From NCBI GenBank assembly GCA_963556145.1, contig OY744466.1, positions 3,286,001-3,350,000 of the forward strand: DNA of 64,000 bases, written 5' to 3'. Below the pieces are notes generated by a model that saw only the letters and a program-made list of their open reading frames with translations, was not told where the DNA came from and ran no database searches. The DNA comes from Hygrocybe punicea (Eukaryota > Basidiomycota > Agaricomycetes > Agaricales > Hygrophoraceae). The translations under genes were made by a program, and so were the position numbers. Positions 48,746 to 61,812 of the stretch are shown here, in pieces; the stretch's first letter is position 1, and every line of letters starts with the position of its first letter.

Positions 48746-51180
48746 AACCCGGACAGCGCAAACAGCGTCTCCACGCATATGTGGGTAATTGACCGAATTG
48801 TATCCGACGTCACCCCCGGTCCGGAAAAAAACCGGCCGCATATGAACACCTTGGATTAAAAAAACGAAGCTTAATACAGCTTTTGTCAAGCTATCATTAA
48901 TGTGCCTAGCGGAAGGGAGAGAGATACAGCTTGGCCCACGCAGGGAACTGCGTCCCCCAGTCATGGATCGCACCCCAAAACGTGACGGGTAGATCTGAAC
49001 GGCCCGGGATGAGGTGCATAATCGGGATAGCTCGTGAAACATGATTCGGAGAAAACCGCCAATTAGATCAACCACTTGTCACTGCGAAACAGACGGTCCA
49101 AAAAAAAAACACGTTTTCTGTCAAGCATTTCGCATTTCGGACGGACAAGCGTGCACTCTTTACTTGGTATCTGCCCTCTAGTGATTAATCCAAGAATCCG
49201 TCAATAACAATGACAAAAAGCCCCCGGCCTTGGAAATAACGATACTGCGAGGAGCCAAATTCCTCCGTCAATGGTAGGCTCACCACTTTAACCTAGATCA
49301 TCGGGTTTTTTTTTGGTAAAAAAATTGAAAATTAAAAAAAAGATTGAACAGACGCACAACGGATGAACAAAGGAGGCACGGATCATTATTGACAGTAGGT
49401 TAGTTATTACGGCGTGCCTCAAGCTCATTTGGCAGCGGAGGCCAGCAGCGGCTCGTTCGTCGAATTCAGAGTTCGTCTCGCAGAAGGTCCGGCGACCTGT
49501 GGAAAAAAAAAAGTCTATGGGCCGAATTGGAGAAAAACGTCCAGATGTCAAAGAGACTTGAAGCTTGAAGCTGTATTTGACGTCGTGGCCACGCCGCCAC
49601 TGGACAGCTCACCGTGCGGCCTTCTCCCAATCCGCGTAACTCCAGCTTAGGAAAGAGCTGTTCCGAGAGAAGGCGCTCCCAGTGGCCAGAAAGAAGCAAG
49701 CCGTTCATGCCGCGTCTATTAAATGTTGCGGGTCAGGTTCTTTATGCCGCCTAGCACTGACATGTTGGATACACAAACCGTTCCGAGTCCACGGCTTTCT
49801 TGAAATACCTCTTACCCGTGGGGAACATTCTATAATAATATTCGACAGGGGATGTCCTTGGCCAGCACTCGTTCCTTGGCCATGAACACTGTAACAAGTC
49901 TTAAAGACTGGAATGAAGTGAAATCGCTTGACGAGACTTTGGGGTGGACATGAGATTGGATTCGAGGAGACTGTATATGCTCACACACACCTGACAATTA
50001 TAATAAATACGGGCGTGCATGGACTATTATTAGCGCTGAAAGCAAAGCTGTTGAAAGAAACGAAGAACGTACATGACAGGCTGGATTTTAAAAAAAAAGC
50101 GGCTAGAAAAAATGTAGAAGTGGTAGCAAATCCTGGTCAGATCGCTTTTCGTCCATGGGATCCATTAGAGCCCTCAATATGTGCCTCACGTAACCCAAGG
50201 AATGGCGTGCCTCCACTTCCAAGTTTTAGGCGACACGGCAATGAAAATGATCGCAACCTCATAAGCGGTGCGGCTTCCAAGTTTTCGCAGTCGAAACAGC
50301 TGTCCTGCTCGGTAAGTTGCTGGGAAATCCAGAGCCACAAAAAACGCAAGTGTCCTCCCCCCCCTCCGCTGTGGGAACCCGTCACCATCACCGTCTACAC
50401 AGATCAGAAACAATGAGGTCCAATTGGGCAGGAACTTGAAAGCGGCAGGTGTGGGTGATGCAGGAGAGAACGCCAGAAGCCATGCGAGAACAGGATGTTT
50501 GATTGGGATCCAGCTTGAGCATCGATGACGGCAATGGGAGCATCCGTGTCGTTTTTCCGTTCTCGCACCCTGTGATAGATATAGATGATAGATGGGTGTG
50601 GCGGACATATAGATCGTGAGATTACGAAATGGTGAATTCTTGAACAACCAAGTTCTGGTTTTACGTCGTCCACTTGGGTGCAATGATTTGGGATGTCCAG
50701 CCACAAAACTTGCGAGAACGAGTAAATGCCAGACGATCGAGGATGGAACCCATAGTGGTTATTATGAGAAGAATCAGTACGAAAAACTGCTCTGAGGCCT
50801 AGTTTGCCAACGAACGAAACACAAGCCTCCATCATGATTGTACAGAGAGCGACCACGACGACCACAGATGCATGATGAGGGTAGCAACAACGAGGCGGGA
50901 ATGCTGAAGTAGCGAGGCGCATTCGGCATAACCGGTAGTGACCTTTTGCTTTGCCGGTGTCCCTCAGTATCTTCGACAGCACCGCAAGACCGCTAGTTCG
51001 AGATTCTGAGCCAGTTCGAGTGAGTTTGACATGCACACCGTAGCAAGAAAGCCATGAACCAGATCTTTTGGTGCCAGTATCAAATTTCAATACATATCAC
51101 CAATGAAGAAAACTCGCTGAATAATCGTCACCCTAATTCCTTCCTCCAAGTCTTTGCCCGGCCCGCCATTGCTCCATAAC
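48746..51180. other. Gene-poor region
   Basis: About 2.4 kb with homopolymer A/T runs (49099, 49310-49345, 49502, 50090). Long frames on the minus strand (50404-51090) start without ATG and have no recognisable domain. No transposon ends or target duplications were found by eye. Confidence 0.4.
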
Positions 51181-51189
51181 CTCCTGCTC

Positions 51190-51690
51190 CCTCTCCTCCG
51201 TCCACACCCGGGTCGGTCCTCTGGTCCTGGCTCGCGTCTCGTCCTCGTCCTCGTCCTCGTCGGCGGTCCTGGGTCGGGTCCCCGGTCGGTCCTCCCGGTC
51301 CTGGTCCTCCTGGATCCTGGTCGGTCCTGGGTCCTCCTGGGTCCTGGTCGGTCCGGTCCTGGTCCTGGTCCTCCTGGGTCCTGGGTCCTCCTGGTCGGTC
51401 CTGGTCCTGGTCCTCCTGGGTCCCGGTCCTGGCGTCGGTCGGTCCTCCTGGTCGGTCCTGGTCCTGGTCCTGGTCCCGGCCCTAGTCCTGGTCCTCCTGA
51501 GCCCCGGTCCCGGCCTCGGTCGGTCCTCCTGGTCGGTCCTGGTCCTGGTCCTGGTCCTCCTGGGTCCCGGTCCTGGGTCCTCGGGTCCTCCCGATCCTGG
51601 TCTGTCCTCCCGGGTCCTCGGTCGTTCCTCCTAGGTCCTGGTCGGTCCGCCTGGTCCTCCTGGTCCTCTCGGGTCCGGGTCCGGGGGCCC
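51190..51690. repeat. GGTCCT-based minisatellite, A-poor strand
   Basis: About 500 bp built from GGTCCT/CCTGGT hexamers mixed with TCGG and GGG steps. The plus strand is almost free of A, so the minus strand is almost free of T. Stop codons are thus rare in every frame, which creates long frames on both strands (Gly-Pro, Val-Leu or Arg-Thr dipeptides). I regard these frames as artefacts of composition. Runs of GGG/CCC give some potential for quadruplex formation. Confidence 0.92.
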
Positions 51691-51699
51691 GGATGTCTT

Positions 51700-52407
51700 C
51701 GTCGGCTTGCCTTGGTCCGGAAGTCAGTGTATTCCTGTCGACGCAATGGCTAACTCTCACCTACGACCTTCGTTCCACAGCCTCGCTGAGTGACAATCTT
51801 CCGAGCGGTAAGCTTCCACAGGGGAATCCTCGACTTTCGTCGATATTCTGAAGCAAAGGTGTGAGAGACGCTTCAATAGATAATGAGAACAACACCAAGG
51901 CCCGCGCCGATGTTTGAACCACCGATAACGCTGAAAGGGGTTTGGGTGGCGAGACAAGTGACCTGCGAACAAGAGTTGGCAGGTCGATAAACTCTTCTTA
52001 AAGAAAAGACGTCAGGATACTGGGATGTGGAACGTTCAACTGAATGATGGCAAACGTGATGCGCAGACCGTCTGCTGCAAATTGACGTCAGCCACTCGCT
52101 GCCTTGTCTGCGAATCTGGGCAAGGAACGAGTGTCAGCAAGATATCAAGAGGTAGGGCGAAACGAGGGATGGAAAGGTGTGAAATAAAAGAAGGAACGGA
52201 TGAAAACAAAGATAGACGCAGAGAAAAATGTCGGGAAACGTGGCCGATGACTCCTCCACGACATCAGCGCTAATGTGTTGAGAAGTCACCATTGGCCGAA
52301 TAATGATAGAGACGGCAACGGAAAGATGAAAGAGTAGGGGTATATTGGTTGGCTGAGATTAGGGGTATAATGTCCAAACCAGAAAAGATGAAAGAGGGTT
52401 CGGCAAT
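51700..52407. other. Region between minisatellite and small gene
   Basis: About 700 bp. An 82-codon plus frame (52025-52273) starts with ATG but is Lys/Arg/Glu-rich and unlike any family I know. Nothing else seen. Confidence 0.35.
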
Positions 52408-52716
52408 TTAACGAATTGGAATGTTCTCGATACCGAGATTCTTCTTCGTTTTCTTGTTGACGATGTACTCGATACCGAGATTCTTCTTCTCCTTCTTTTT
52501 GACGATTCGACCAGCGAGATTCGTCAATGTCTTGAAGGACTTCGAAGTCGGCTCCCGTACATCCCACCAAGCGACTACCTTCGGGGGGACTACGACAGGC
52601 GCCTGAACCTTCCTAGTTGCATCGTCCCAGTCGCAGATGTGTTCTAAGAAGGCTCGACGGTCAAAGGTGCTACGATCAAAGGTGGAAACGGGGGTAGGGT
52701 ATCTGCTTTGGGGCAT
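52408..52716 (-). CDS. Small protein of 102 residues with C-terminal tandem repeat
   Basis: Not recognised. The ATG at 52716 gives MPQSRYPTPVSTFDRSTFDR; RSTFDR is a small internal repeat. The middle reads EHICDWDDATRKVQAPVVVP then KVVAWWDVREPTSK and LTNLAGRIV. The end holds two copies of a Lys-rich unit (KKKEKKNLGIEYI and NKKTKKNLGIENI), each encoded by a repeat of about 48 bp. A perfect TATATAA lies at 52804-52798, about 85 bp upstream of the start on the same strand, as expected for a strongly or conditionally expressed fungal gene. No signal peptide. Composition and the promoter favour a real gene, possibly lineage-specific. Confidence 0.55.
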   Translation of the reverse strand: MPQSRYPTPVSTFDRSTFDRRAFLEHICDWDDATRKVQAPVVVPPKVVAWWDVREPTSKSFKTLTNLAGRIVKKKEKKNLGIEYIVNKKTKKNLGIENIPIR

Positions 52717-52797
52717 GTTGTTCTGTATGAAGATTTTGAAAACCGACGATAGTAGGAAGTCAAGATGGGGGAAAGGGCTAACGGATGGGCGACTGTT

Positions 52798-52804
52798 TAT
52801 ATAC
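52798..52804 (-). promoter_or_regulatory. TATA box of the small repeat-tailed gene
   Basis: TATATAA read on the minus strand, about 82-88 bp before the ATG at 52716. It is the clearest core-promoter element noticed in the window. Confidence 0.6.
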
Positions 52805-53128
52805 CCGTTTCACTTTGTGCGACGTTGGTCCCAGCCCGAATATGAATCCCCCTAATGTCAATTCAGATTGAGTCAAACATGGTCAGCCGACAGTTGTAAG
52901 CAGTTACTCACAGGTTGAAGGCATTGGATACAATCAACCAGTCGTCGTGACTCGGTTATTTGTCTGTCCAGTGTTCAAAGCCTACACTTCTAGTCGTTAT
53001 CGGCTCAATATAAGTTAAAGGCGGAAGCAGCGTTTGAGACCCTAACCTCAGTGTCGTTTGACGTGTCAAGCCACGACAGCACTAATACTAGATGCACAAC
53101 AGCCTGCCTGCAAATTTCAATCTTTAAG

Positions 53129-56100
53129 ATGCGCTTTATATTTCTCTGGCCTCTCCTTACCTTACTTTCTCTGTGCCCGGATTCCGCGTTTGCCTCTGTT
53201 CTCGCAATTGACTATGGCGCCGACTGGATCAAGGCGTCTTTGATGAAACCAGGCGTACCCTTTGACGTTCTACTCAACAAGGATTCAAAAAGAAAAATTC
53301 AGTCTGCCGTGGGCTGGAAAAACGACGACCGATTGTTCGGATCCGATGCCTTCAACCTCGTAAGCAACCAGTCACAATTTATCTTCACACTCGCCTGACC
53401 ATTTCGCAGGCTTCACGCTTTCCCTCAGATTCATTCTCATCCGTAAAGTACCTTCTGGCGGCGCCATTCGATTCTGAAGCCGTATCTTTTTTTACAACCA
53501 TATCAACTGCAGAGGTCGTGGAGACTTCGCGCCAAACTGTGGCGTTACGAAGGAGTGACGGCACGGAATGGAGCACCGAAGAACTCGTCGGTATGCAATT
53601 TGCATATGTCAAGGGTTTGGCAGAATCCATGGCTGGCGAGAAAGTTTACGATGTTGTCGTGACCGTGCCATCTTTCTACACTCAATTCGAACGTGATGCC
53701 GTAGCAGACGCGATCGAAGTCGCGGGGCTTCGCACGCTGGCTCTCATCAACGACGGAACAGCCGTGGCAGTCAATTATGCTATGACCCGTTCCTTCCCTA
53801 CCATCGAGTATCATGTCATTTATGACGCTGGTGCATCTGCGATCCGAGCTACCGTCGTTTCATTTTTAACGGAGACGAACGCCAAGGGAGAATCCTCTGA
53901 AACGCAAATATCTGCAGTGGGAGTTGGTTATGACCTTAACACGGGTGGGAACGAACTCGATCGTCGACTTCGCCAGATATTAGTTGAAAACTTCATCAAC
54001 AAACATAGGAGGGACATTCGAAGTGATAGGCGAGGTATGGCCAAATTGTGGAAGGAGGCAGGTCGTGTCAAGGCAATCCTGAGTGCCAACTCGGATGCTG
54101 TGGCGACGGTGAGGTATTACCTCTGGTTCTCTTTCGCTGCGGACACTGATGTCGCATTTCAAAGGTCGAGAGCATTGCCTTTGACATTGACTTCCGGTCC
54201 AAGATAACTAGAGCTTCGTTTGAGAATGCTTGCGCTGATTTAAAAGATCGCTTTGCGCGCCCCATCTTTGATGCGCTGAGCAATGCTGGACTCACCTTGG
54301 TCCGTGTTCCTATCAACTACTTGCTGCTTCTCTCTCTAATGCTGCTGCAGGACGATATCACATCTGTGGTTCTCACTGGCGGAAGCACACGAACTCCTAT
54401 GATTCAAGCGGCTGTGAGGCAGGCTGTGGGGGAGTAAGTGTATCTCATTTCGTCCTGGTGATCGGATTTGAATAATACTTTTTAGGGATAAAATCGCACT
54501 GAACGTCAATGCCGACGAGGCAGCCGTTCTTGGTAGTGTTTGAATGAATTAGTAAAATAAAATTCATCTGATCAGTCGAGCAGGTGCTGCCTTCCACGGC
54601 GCCAGCCTTAGCAGACAGTTCAAGACCAAAATCATCAAAGTTTCCGACATTAGCACCCAGACTATTCAAGCCTCTTATCTCTCAGCTGCATCTTCTGGAT
54701 CCTCCAACCCCCGAACAATTAATACAGTCGTATTCCCGGCAGGATCAAAGGTCGGTCATAAAAAGATATTAACATTCAAACGCCAAGAAGATTTCTCCGT
54801 CCGGTTGGAATACAAGAATCCGGACTCATCGTTTGTCCATGGCTTGGTGCTTACGCAGTATTACTCACGTTGTCGTTGTTCAGACCTACTGGAATTCTCG
54901 AAGTGGATATCAGCGGTGTCAGTGATGCCCTGGGCAATTTGACTGAACGCGGAGCAGTGGACCCAGTTGTAAAAGCGACCATCAGGCTGTCCGAGTCTGG
55001 CTTTGTTTCGGTTCAGGATGCAGTTGCTTTCGGAGAAATCAAGGACGATTCTATCACAGGTATGGAAAAGAACTCCCCCAGCTTGCTGCTCTGCTCACCT
55101 TTGGGAATATTAGGTAAATTGAAGGGCTTCTTCGGAGGCGGAAGCACGTCCTCCACAGATGATTCGGAGGTATTGGAAAATATACCTCCCCGTGAATCGG
55201 ACCAAGAACCATTTTCATCCTCCGATTCTTCTGGATCAACTGCGGAGACAATACCACTGCCGAAAGACTTGCAGAAAGATCAAAGCACGATACCCTTGAA
55301 CACCTCTATTACATTTTCCTCCATACCTCCAATGACAGCCAGCGAGAAACGAACGGCTCGCACTAGGTTTGTCAAGAATAGTTTTCATTCCTGGCTATCC
55401 CCGCATTGACTTTCCGAACAGACTCCGCGCCCTAGATCAAGAGGAGGCCGGCAAGCAACGGAAAGAGGAGGCACGAAATAATTTCGAAAGTTACTTGTAC
55501 CGAGTGCGAGACCTACTGGACGATGAGAACAAGGAAACACCTTTCAAGAAGTGTTCGCAGGAGGCCGAGAGAAGGGCGATCGCCGAGAGGTTAACGGAAT
55601 CATTTTCTTGGCTTCACGACAAAGGAGATTCCGCCGACACTGTGCAATTCCTTGATAAACGCAATGCCCTAGAGTGAATTGCCTTCTCTCTACACGCTGT
55701 TCTGCGTTGACTTTCGTGACAGGATTCTCGAGAGACCGATTATACACCGTTACCAGGAGATAGAGGCTTTCCCACAGACTTTGAATAACAGCCAGATGTG
55801 GAACTGGAGCACGAGACTTTTCCTTACAGAGGCGAGAGCGAATTTGACTGCGGAGGAAGCGGCAGGGCTTCCATCAAAGTGGACTGTGGAAGAGCTAGAG
55901 GGACTGGAGAAGACGCTTAAGGATCATGAAGTATGGTTGAATGAATGGGTGGAAAAGCAGAAGTCGGTGAAGATGAATCAGGACCCTGTCATCTCCACGA
56001 CAGAAATGAAGGCACGGGCGAAAACGCTGGAGACACAGTTGCAAAAATTGGTGAAGCGAAGGATTCCGAAGCCGAAAAAGACCACCACTTCAAGTGCTCC

Positions 56101-56206
56101 TGCTATTACAGCATCGTCAGAAAAAACGCCGGTTATGGAGCCAGAAGGAGAGACCACTGAAATCCCTTCGTTTCCACCTCACAGCAGTATCCGCGATGAA
56201 TTGTAA
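53129..56206 (+). CDS. ER-lumen Hsp70-like chaperone Lhs1/GRP170 (HYOU1)
   Basis: Hsp110/GRP170-type chaperone that acts as nucleotide exchange factor for BiP and helps import and folding in the ER. The ATG at 53129 gives a signal peptide (MRFIFLWPLLTLLSLCPDSAFA). The ATPase domain starts VLAIDYGADWIKASLMKPG, the Lhs1 form of the Hsp70 phosphate loop. Next are VTVPSFYTQFERDAVADA, LINDGTAVAVNYAMTR, NTGGNELDRRLRQIL and VVLTGGSTRTPMIQAAV, followed by NVNADEAAVLGAAFHGASL over an intron. A beta domain, an acidic/Ser-rich insert (GGGSTSSTDDSE) and a helical C-terminal part (NFESYLYRVRDLLDDE, WSTRLFLTEARANL) come next. The protein ends HSSIRDEL, an HDEL/KDEL-type ER retention signal. Six or more short introns were followed. 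About 900 residues fits the family. Confidence 0.94.
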
Positions 56207-56444
56207 ATATGTGATGGGCTCTATGATACTATAGTAGCTACAGTATGACCGGCGAATTGACCTTTGACGATACCACATTGGGTGAATTTATTACGTACTC
56301 ATCCTGCCATCGAAATCGCGACTGTACAACCGTGACAGTTGTTTGTCCGTTGCTCATCTTGATACTGTCCTGGAAGTGCCTCTTCCAGTGTAACATTACG
56401 CCTACTGGTTTACCTTTCTTTCCGGACCACGCCTCGTGTCATCT

Positions 56445-59400
56445 ATGTCTAAACGAAGTCAGAATAGTATAGCACACGAGAAACGGTTGTCCAAGTACCG
56501 TGTAACAGACGAAGACTTATTCAGGTCTGTTCTTCTCCTTGAATCCATCAATTTACTAACAAATGTCTTATCTAGCTATGTGCTCCGCACTGCGTACGAA
56601 CGAATTGCCTCTGGCACTCGCCACTTTCTAATTCATTGTTGCGCAGTTTTCTCAGCTATCTCCTTTTGCCCAAGGTCGTAGAAGTCCCCAATGCAGAGGT
56701 TCGGGAGAAAGAACATCACTCACGGCTGCAGGGTGCGCTGTCAAGTTCAATCTTCTCCATCGGCGACCTCTTTAAGGATATGAGAGACGGGTCGAAAAGC
56801 GTCAAATTTCCTGAGAAACTTTTGAAGCTGTTGGAGCAGAAGTTGCAGGATATCGCAATGGGGAAGGATCCTACGTGAGTGATTTCCATTGGACCACACA
56901 TGGGCAGAGATTGATTGATCCGGTGCGGAAGCTATGCTGACCAGCTCATCCGACGGACAATGGGAGTGTTTTATGGTCAGTTCAAGAACGACGCATTCAA
57001 GCGCCAAATGAAAGAAAATCGAAAGATCGAGGAACTTATCCTAATGTTCGCCACCCATGCCACTGGTGTATTGAAGAAAGAACCTTCACTCTCTGGAGAC
57101 GGGTGGAAACTTGAGCTAAACAGCCAAATCGCGCAATTTGTGAAGATACTTCGTGAATGTCTACGGCACGTCAGTTACGTCTCGCCAGAGCTTCTATCAC
57201 GATTGGATATATATACGGCGAAATTGGCTCCGTCGCAAACAGCTAACGATTCTGGCTACGACTCAGCTTCAACTTCTCGGGATCGCGATTCTGTGGGTCA
57301 TTCTCAATCCCTCAATAGCATAAAGGATATGCAACTGGTGAAAATTGTTGGCCAACTCTTCAAAGTCTCCGATTCCGCTCTTCAGAGGGAAGTTGAACAG
57401 TATAGGCAATTCTGTACAGAAAAGGTGAGAGCATGTCTTGTTTTGTCGACCTGGCGTTCATTGTCACCTAAATAGGCTGCTTTGCTTGATCTCAAAGTAA
57501 GTAATCTGATGCATGGGAATATCATTCAGATTTCACTGGTATTGATAGACTTGCCTAAAAAATATCAATGCCGGTGCCCCTTTCCCTGGTCGTCGGGAAG
57601 ATTTTCAGAACGATTCTGCTTGGCAACAATGGCGAACATTGGAGACATCGCGACTCTCACAACTGATGCTGCAAATGATGAAGACAAACCCAGAACTCGC
57701 CAAGTCCACATCATCTGATATAGTGCCTTCCTTCCAAACAACAAATACTCGTCCAATGTCTTCATATTCATCTATAGGAGTTGATTCTTCAGCACGGAGT
57801 TCTCGTCACGATTCCGTCAGCAGCCGACGCTCTTTCTTTGCCGGATCTGCCCCAGACTTTAATGCGGACGAACTGGACAATGGTGTTGATGTTGATGATG
57901 AAGTTCCTGTTGGCCACCACTTCACGTACATTCCTCCCAATCCTCGGAAGTTTTACCAGCGATTAGTGGAATACTGTCTTGTTGCAGATCTAGAAAAAAT
58001 GCTTGGCCCTGAGGTTGACGATAACGAAGAAGTGTCATTGGGGATCCTCTCCTCAGCACATATAGAAATCATTAACGAGTGCGCGTTGCGGTGGCGTATC
58101 GGGCAGCCATACCGTGCAGTTTGCTTTCTGGATCTGGTCAAACAATTCTATGAACGCACTGATGTTCCGCTGGAGTGCGTGCCTGAGGCCCTGCAAATGG
58201 TTACCAAGGCCATGCACGATAGCGAGCTGGAAAAATGGCCAACATCAGACGTAGGTCAATGTAGACTTTTCACCCCGTGTTACTCACGAAGATCCATAGT
58301 CTGAATTTCTCGCTGGAGTGTATGGCAATTTATTCAACATATTCCTTTCTTGTCTTTACCATGCCATGGACGCTCTTCCCAATATTAAACCAGCTGAAGT
58401 TGAGCCGTACATATCTGTTCTAGAACAGATACGCAGCAGCGGTCTCCTTCAACGCTTCGATGTCGACGTCTCCGCTCGCTTGGCTGATATACAAGACCGA
58501 ATACGACAAGTAGCAAATAATTACTTCGGGAAGAAGATGGAGGAGTTGCAGGCTGCGCCAGGTGTCAATCGAGCATTACCACTCCTTTTGTTCACCGATG
58601 ATCTAGAAAAGATGGCTAAACTTCTGGACAAGAGATTCCCGCAACCTATTCTTGGGTAAGCTCCTTCCTTGTAGCAACGATGATGAAATTTGTTTCAAGA
58701 CTCATCACCACACAGGCAAATTGATCTAGTCTCCTTAGTTGTTGAAGTACAAGTGCCTCTTTTCGTGGCGGATGTGGAACGCTATCAAAAGCGTTTATTT
58801 GAAGCTTCAATGAGTGGGCCCACACCAGATGTACCAATCCAAGACATATTTGCACTCTATCGTCGGGTGAAGATGCTCATGGGGATGTACAGTGCCTTTT
58901 GTCCTGGGTGAGCGAAACTGATATTTTTTCATCTGCTCATGGAACGTAATCCCTCGAAACTTAGGGGTCATATTGACATGGATATTGGTGTCTTTTTTGA
59001 ACCCTATGTTCGCCAGTGGCTTGTCAACACTGATAGCAAAACAGGACAGTGGGTAGCCGCTGTAAGCCTTTTGTGTATCTCTTGAAAATACTAGCTAACA
59101 CATTTGTAGGCCATAGCTGCAGATAAGGTGCTTTCACCGTAATCCACAGCGTCTCATCCGTTGACGTCTCTTCTCTCCAGTTCCATGCCGAAGGATCTGA
59201 AGGCCATAGCTCGTCCATTGTAGATCTCTTTGATTCCTTGCGAAGCCCAATCACTTTCTTGCAAGATCTAGAATGGTCGGACGAGTACCAACGTGCCAGG
59301 TTTTTCACCAGTCTTTCCAGGGTATGTTGGGGACATTTGCAGCGGAATGAATTTTGTTGAATGCAACCATAACCATCCAGACCATTTCAAAAGCGGTTGA

Positions 59401-61302
59401 ACAGTACTGTCGAAGTGTCGAAGAGCTGTTTATGACTGAGATGTTTCCTCGCCCGTCTGAATATATTCAACCACAGAAGACGTCTGCCTGGCTCGAGAAA
59501 GCCAGGCAGCTCGCCATTACGGGCGACAAGAAAGTCGAACCCTTCAACTTCCAGCCGGAATCTTGTGTCAAGTTGAACAACATCGAAGCTGCTCGCAGGC
59601 TACTCGACAACATGTACAATCAGATGCAAGTGGACAAAATTGCGGAAATTTTGGAACAACATGGCCCGCCGGTACCCGAGAAAGTGGAACGAGAGCGGTT
59701 TTTGTTCACGGTGAAGATTGTTATTGCAGAAGGTCTCGTACCTTTGGATAGCAGTCCGTCTTCGAAACTTGACACTTTCGTCACCCTGAGTGATGAGAAT
59801 GGCAACCGATTAGCGAAAACCCGAACCGTCTATGAGACACTGAACCCTCGATGTGAGTTAACTTCCTGCGCTCTGTTAGACCTTAACGCTTATGCACGGT
59901 TAGGGGATGAGACTTTCGACATATCTGTTGATAAACCACTATGGCTCATGGTTAGTATCAGAGATCGGGCTCTTGTGGGCAAGCATGACACTGTTGGCCG
60001 AGAATATATTTGCTTGGACCCTCGACTGTACGGTGACTTCTTGACGCACGATGTCTGGAAAACTTTGGACACCCAAGGCCGCGTTTTACTACGAATTAGT
60101 ATGGAAGGCGAAAAGGATGATATACAATTCTACTTTGGTCGCGCTTTCAGATCGCTGAAAAGGGCAGAATCGGATATGCTACGTATCTTCATCGACAAGG
60201 TTTGGACATGAATACACTATTTTTCGGGGGTGGGGGCTAATATGTTGTACCGTAGATGTCTCCATTCGTACAACAATGTCTTTCGCGCAGTGTGCTCAAG
60301 ACTTTAATCAAAGGTAATCTTGGACTGGACTATAACAAAGCTCTCGGCAATGTCACTGCGCTCTATCGCTCCGCCCTTGGTCCATCTGCAAGCGAAGTAC
60401 AGATACCCCTCCCACATGCCGAAAAACCTCGAGTGCGACCAGATGAGCTTAGCGACGTCGACATCGAACAAGCAATTTTACCTTTGTTTGACTATTTCGA
60501 TGCCAATCTACAAACGCTTAACACATATCTAAGCGACGATGCGAAAGAGATGGTGATGAGCCGAATCTGGAAGGAAGTTCTCACCGTCATCGAGGGTCTC
60601 CTCGTTCCTCCTCTGTCTGACATCAGCAGTGACATGAAACCACTTACAGACAAGGAGGTGGACATTGTGTTTAAATGGCTCAAGGTGAACGTAATGATTT
60701 GTGTCTCACGATTCCGGTCTAACATCGTCTTTCAGTTCTTGCGAGATTATTTCTATGCTGGCGGAGAAGGTCCTGTGCCATTGGAGATCCTACAAAATCA
60801 GAAATACAGGGATATCTTCTCCATACGACTCTATTACGATTGGACCACGTGTGTAGTGCAACTCAAGATCCAGGTACGGAGGATACTGATGTTTGTTACT
60901 ATTCAGGGATGCTTTGATGGAGGAATGCGTCCGTATGATGCAACAAACTCTTCGTACTGCTCCCTCGTTTAAGAAACGCGCTAAAAGCGTCTATCAGCAA
61001 CGGAACCTCGGCACGATCAAAGAACGCAAGAAAGAGAAACGGCAGGAGAAGGATGTTTCCAGCGGAGAGACGATTATGCGAATTCTCAGGATGAGGTACG
61101 ACATGTTGATGTGATTGTTCGGTAACGCTGTTCCTCAACATTTTCTAGGTCCGGAACGTCAGAGTTTATTGCGCATCAACTTCAAATCATGGCTACCATG
61201 CAGGCGGAGCAGGAACAGCGAGCCCGGAACGAAGGACAGAAGCTGCAGCGACCTCGACAGAATCAGCCACCGCCGGTGCCACCTCCACCCGCAGACCGAT
61301 AA
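56445..61302 (+). CDS. Munc13-like MUN/C2-domain protein (fungal Unc13/Ync13)
   Basis: Related to Munc13 and S. pombe Ync13, which link vesicles to the plasma membrane during exocytosis and cell separation. The ATG at 56445 gives MSKRSQNSIAHEKRLSKY; frames further upstream lack ATG. Order of parts: N-terminal helical region (FSQLSPFAQGRRS reconstructed near 56650), DLFKDMRDGSKSVKFPEKLL, SLSGDGWKLELNSQIAQFVK, a Ser-rich linker, MHD1-type helices (YQRLVEYCLVADLEKMLGPE, IEIINECALRWRIGQPYRAV), SRTISKAVEQYCRSVEELF, a C2 domain (FTVKIVIAEGLVPLDSSPSS, DTFVTLSDENGNRL, TVYETLNP) and then MHD2 (SPFVQQCLSRSVLKTLIKGN). The C-terminal tail is Gln/Pro-rich (PPPVPPPPADR). More than ten short introns interrupt the gene. 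The C2 loop Asp residues are only partly conserved by eye, so calcium binding is doubtful. Confidence 0.88.
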
Positions 61303-61812
61303 CGAGAACCGTGGTCGCCGATACCTTCGATATCCTATATACCGTCCCATCCCTTCTAATTTTTGTGGAACTGCCGACGGGACATTGTACTAATAATGAA
61401 GCAATTCTTGTCTGATATAATTACTGTAATCACCGAAAGGACATCCGTAGTTTGTACATGTTTACAACAATTTGAATGACTACTTTTGTTCTTGAACAAT
61501 GTGTGGCTATAGAATGGTGGTTGCGACACTCAAGAACAATGGTCACCGGCCAACTGGGAGTACTTAAGCTCAGGCGACGAGCCAGTGACCGTAACCTACC
61601 CCAGTCCGACGGTCTGAACCTCACACTCTCCCAAGTCCAGCACTGGTGCTTTCTTCTATTTCTCTCTCGTATCTACATTCTTTACATCGGTGCTGGTGCA
61701 TCTTGCTCTCATTTTCTCGTCAATCTCATCCTTGCTTTCAACTTGCAATTCTCGACGTCGACGAGGCCCCAACCTAGATATATTTTTAAAAGAATACTTG
61801 TCCAACACCACG

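Noticed and set aside
50404..51090. 228-codon minus-strand frame
   Set aside because: It starts without ATG and shows no domain, signal or splice pattern.
51087..51753. Long frames of 199 (+) and 219 (-) codons rich in Gly-Pro or Arg-Thr
   Set aside because: They arise because the minisatellite almost lacks A on one strand, so stops are rare. Nothing indicates a gene.
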